In this document: positions 61,907-64,000 of the stretch, one piece after another
How the letters are laid out: each line of letters begins with the position of its first letter
Position numbering within the stretch: the first letter of the stretch is position 1
Source of the DNA: Lignipirellula cremea
Lineage (GTDB): Bacteria; Planctomycetota; Planctomycetia; Pirellulales; Pirellulaceae
Assembly (NCBI RefSeq): GCF_007751035.1
Contig: NZ_CP036433.1
Span: 900,437-964,436, forward strand
DNA: 64,000 nucleotides
Reading direction: 5' to 3'
Notes under the pieces: generated by a model
What the model was told of the DNA's origin: nothing
Seen by the model: the letters and a program-made list of their open reading frames with translations, nothing else
Database searches by the model: none
Made by a program: the position numbers and the translations under genes

Positions 61907-62335
61907 ATGTCCAACGTTCGTTTGATTCGCCGACGCACCGCAGGCGTTGCCGCGACGGAGTTCGCGCTGGTCCTGCCGGTGATGCTGTTGCTGACCTTTG
62001 CGGGAGCGGATGTGGCCCGCGTGTTGCATGTCCATACGGCCGTTTCCAACGCGGCCCGGGTGGGGGCGGAGTACGGCGCGTTACACCCCTTTTCTCCGCT
62101 GGAGCCCGAGACCTGGGAGCTGGAAGTGGCAGCGGTCGTCCGCGAAGAGTTGAGCCTGACGGGCGCCGTGGACGCCGACCTGCTGGAGATCGAGATCAAT
62201 ACGACAACCGACGCAGACGGCCTGTACCACGTCGCCCTGGAAGCGAGCTACCCGTTCGCCACGGTGGTGGGTTGGCCCGGCTTGCCGTCGACCATTCCCC
62301 TGCGCGAGTACGTTGAGTTTCGACGTTTGCGTTAA
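61907..62335 (+). CDS. TadE-like pseudopilin
   Basis: A 142-residue protein of the TadE family. After a basic start comes RRTAGVAATEFALVLPVMLLL, the classic TadE N-terminal helix with the Glu five residues after a processing-type Gly, then a soluble domain. TadE/TadF-type minor pilins are thought to be processed by a prepilin peptidase and to help assembly. No peptidase is in this window. It is 30 bp after tadC. Confidence 0.88.
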   Translation: MSNVRLIRRRTAGVAATEFALVLPVMLLLTFAGADVARVLHVHTAVSNAARVGAEYGALHPFSPLEPETWELEVAAVVREELSLTGAVDADLLEIEINTTTDADGLYHVALEASYPFATVVGWPGLPSTIPLREYVEFRRLR

Positions 62336-62350
62336 ATCAAGGAGTTTCCC

Positions 62351-62806
62351 ATGCCGCCGAATTGTCGCCGACAACTAGCCAGACTTCGCGGCGGCGCCGT
62401 CGCGGTCGAGTCGGCCATTGTGCTGTCGCTATGGCTGCTGCTGGTGATCGCCAGCATCGAACTGAGTCTGTGCGCTTTGCGTTACAACCTGCTGGCGGAA
62501 GCCTCGCGGGAACTCTCACGGCAGATCATGGTGCATGGTTCGCTTTCGACCGATCCCTGGGGACCGGCGACGCTGACCGTCAAGGCTAACTCCTCATCCG
62601 ATCTGGTCGCCGCTGTGCAGAACAGGCTGCCGACCATGAACACGGCCGATGTCGACGTGGAGGTCGAATGGCTCGACGGCGGCAACGCGCCCAATGATCG
62701 GGTCCGGATATTGATCGCCTATACGCATATCAATCATATCCCGTTCGCCATTATCAACCGGGAGATGCCCCTGCGGGCCGAGTGCATTGTGCGCATCCTG
62801 CACTGA
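62351..62806 (+). CDS. TadE/TadF-like pseudopilin 2
   Basis: A 151-residue protein with the same plan: RGGAVAVESAIVLSLWLLLVIASIEL has the TadE-type Glu and hydrophobic helix, and the soluble C-terminal part follows. It begins 15 bp after the previous stop (GGAG before the ATG). The two pseudopilins probably work together, as TadE and TadF do elsewhere. Confidence 0.86.
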   Translation: MPPNCRRQLARLRGGAVAVESAIVLSLWLLLVIASIELSLCALRYNLLAEASRELSRQIMVHGSLSTDPWGPATLTVKANSSSDLVAAVQNRLPTMNTADVDVEVEWLDGGNAPNDRVRILIAYTHINHIPFAIINREMPLRAECIVRILH

Positions 62807-62863
62807 TCCGCGTTTCGGCCTGGCGGCATTTTTGATCTCATCGAAGCAAGAAAGGCAGGCGCC

Positions 62864-64000
62864 ATGAACGTTTTCAGACAAGGGCAATTCGTTTTTCCGT
62901 GTAGCCGGCCATCGCGCCCGGGTGCTCGCCTCCGTCGCCAAGGCGGCAAGGTGCTGGTGATGTTCGCCATTGTTCTGCCCGCCCTGCTGGGAGTCGTCGG
63001 ATTATCGTTCGATACCGGCCTGATCCTGACGGAAAGGCGCCACACGCAGCATGCGGCCGATGCGGCGGCGACCGCGGCGGCGATGGACCTGCAGCTGGGG
63101 AAGACCTCCGACGAGGCGATCGCCACGGCGCAAGCCTGGGTCCAGCAGGAACTCGGCATGGACGACGCCCAGGTGACCGTGAACATTCCACCGCTGGCGG
63201 GCGACTATGCCGGGGATAGCGACGCCGTCGAAGTTCTGGTGACGCGCAACCGCCGAGCCTATATTATGCCGATCCTCGGGTCCGCCGCGCAGAACAGCTA
63301 CCAGGTGCGGGCGACCGCAGCGCTAGAGGACGCCACCTCGCCGCTGGTCGTGGTGGTGCTCGACCCGTCCCCCGCAGAAACGCAGTTGCCGGTCGTGCCG
63401 CTGGTGCTGCCCAATCCGCTTGCGATCCTTGGAGGACTTGAGGTCGAAGGCCTGGGGTCCGCCCGGATCGACGGCGCGGTTGCTGTCAATTGCCAGTGGG
63501 GCGGCGTTGATGAAAACAATCAACTAGCCGGCCTGGACTATCCGCCGCCGTTTGGGGCGACCTGCACTCCTTTGCTGCCGCTGACCGGGCTAAGGGCCCG
63601 CGATATCCGGGTGGTCGGCGGGGTCAACAACGCTGATGACTTTCGCCACTTTCTGCCCGACCAGCCGAGCCCGCTCCATGCCAATCGTTTGCCGACGCCG
63701 GACCCGCTCATCGGCATGCCGGCTCCGACTGTATCGGCGGATCCAACCAACGTAAACAGCACGCTCCGCGGCGGCGTCAGCGTTTTGTCTTTGAGTGTTC
63801 TGGGGCTGGGGCCCACCGTCCGGCTTTATCCGGGCGTGTACGAATGGATCGATATCGTGCTGGGCAAAGTCGTGTTTGAACCGGGCGTTTACATCATTCG
63901 CGGCAAGCATCCCGTGACGGGAGTTTCACTCGGGATTCTCGGCGGCCAGGTGACGGCCGAAGGCGTGATGTTCTATATCACCGACTCCGCCGGATACGAC
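62864..64000 (+). CDS. TadG-like pilus protein, 3' end beyond the window
   Basis: An open frame of 379 codons running off the end of the window. GKVLVMFAIVLPALLGVVGL and the following SFDTGLILTERRHTQHAADA are the TadG-type N-terminal helix and Flp-pilus-assembly motif (about residues 33-72). The rest is soluble, beta-rich and repeats short hydrophobic strands; a right-handed helix-type fold is possible from the regular spacing. It starts 57 bp after the second pseudopilin. It is cut by the window edge, so length and C-terminal domains are unknown. Confidence 0.8.
   Translation, partial: MNVFRQGQFVFPCSRPSRPGARLRRQGGKVLVMFAIVLPALLGVVGLSFDTGLILTERRHTQHAADAAATAAAMDLQLGKTSDEAIATAQAWVQQELGMDDAQVTVNIPPLAGDYAGDSDAVEVLVTRNRRAYIMPILGSAAQNSYQVRATAALEDATSPLVVVVLDPSPAETQLPVVPLVLPNPLAILGGLEVEGLGSARIDGAVAVNCQWGGVDENNQLAGLDYPPPFGATCTPLLPLTGLRARDIRVVGGVNNADDFRHFLPDQPSPLHANRLPTPDPLIGMPAPTVSADPTNVNSTLRGGVSVLSLSVLGLGPTVRLYPGVYEWIDIVLGKVVFEPGVYIIRGKHPVTGVSLGILGGQVTAEGVMFYITDSAGYD

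Overview
The window reads as a fragment of a Planctomycetota chromosome, most likely from the Pirellulales (Pirellula/Blastopirellula-like). The basis is the gene content: high GC, and many secreted proteins of the planctomycete families PSCyt1, DUF1549/DUF1553, DUF1587/1592/1588/1585, DUF1501 and DUF1552, together with a sulfatase, a DUF4838 protein, an SMP-30 protein and leucine-rich-repeat proteins. No rRNA, tRNA, CRISPR array, transposase or phage gene was seen. Family names were assigned by reading motifs, not by a database search.

Layout. 0.1-6.1 kb: a SulP permease, then a minus-strand DUF1592/DUF1552 pair. 6.7-17.5 kb: a secreted LRR protein, a NUDIX hydrolase translationally coupled to a PSCyt1-DUF1549-DUF1553 protein with its DUF1501 partner, a small ORF with a terminator, and a second DUF1592/DUF1552 pair. 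17.5-29.8 kb: housekeeping and accessory genes (metallophosphoesterase, UPF0178, an HExxH protein, two tandem membrane paralogues, DUF2293, Bcp peroxiredoxin, an SGNH acetylesterase-like protein, a lipoprotein hydrolase, an outer-membrane-like protein, an ecotin homologue, a sulfatase). 30.1-33.8 kb: a short DUF1592-type protein with a DUF1552 partner. 34-46 kb: a minus-strand cluster that looks like a glycan-degradation locus (DUF1552, SGNH/LRR, unknown secreted protein, SMP-30, DUF1592, DUF4838, BNR sialidase-like). 46.4-56.2 kb: a membrane vWA protein, then DUF1501, PSCyt1-DUF1549-DUF1553, DUF1501 and an unpaired DUF1552. 57.4-64 kb: a Tad/Flp pilus locus (TadZ, TadA, TadB, TadC, two TadE-like proteins and a TadG-like protein cut by the window end).

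The dominant theme is the two-gene module of a secreted protein with two CxxCH haem-type motifs plus a mostly twin-arginine-signal DUF1501 or DUF1552 protein. Six CxxCH proteins and eight DUF1501/DUF1552 proteins occur here. DUF1549/1553 proteins always sit beside DUF1501, and three of four DUF1592 proteins sit beside DUF1552. Two of the CxxCH proteins carry carbohydrate-binding-like inserts, and one module is spread through the glycan cluster. This suggests that these still poorly understood modules act on extracellular or periplasmic glycans; that is inference.

Intergenic DNA is rich in dispersed palindromic repeats. The clearest is a 131-133-bp MITE-like element with 16-bp terminal inverted repeats and CTAG ends, present twice; one copy interrupts a repeat unit whose intact version lies about 25 bp away. 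A second, unrelated 118-bp element with the same ends abuts the other copy. A candidate structured RNA ending in a strong intrinsic terminator lies directly upstream of the Tad locus.
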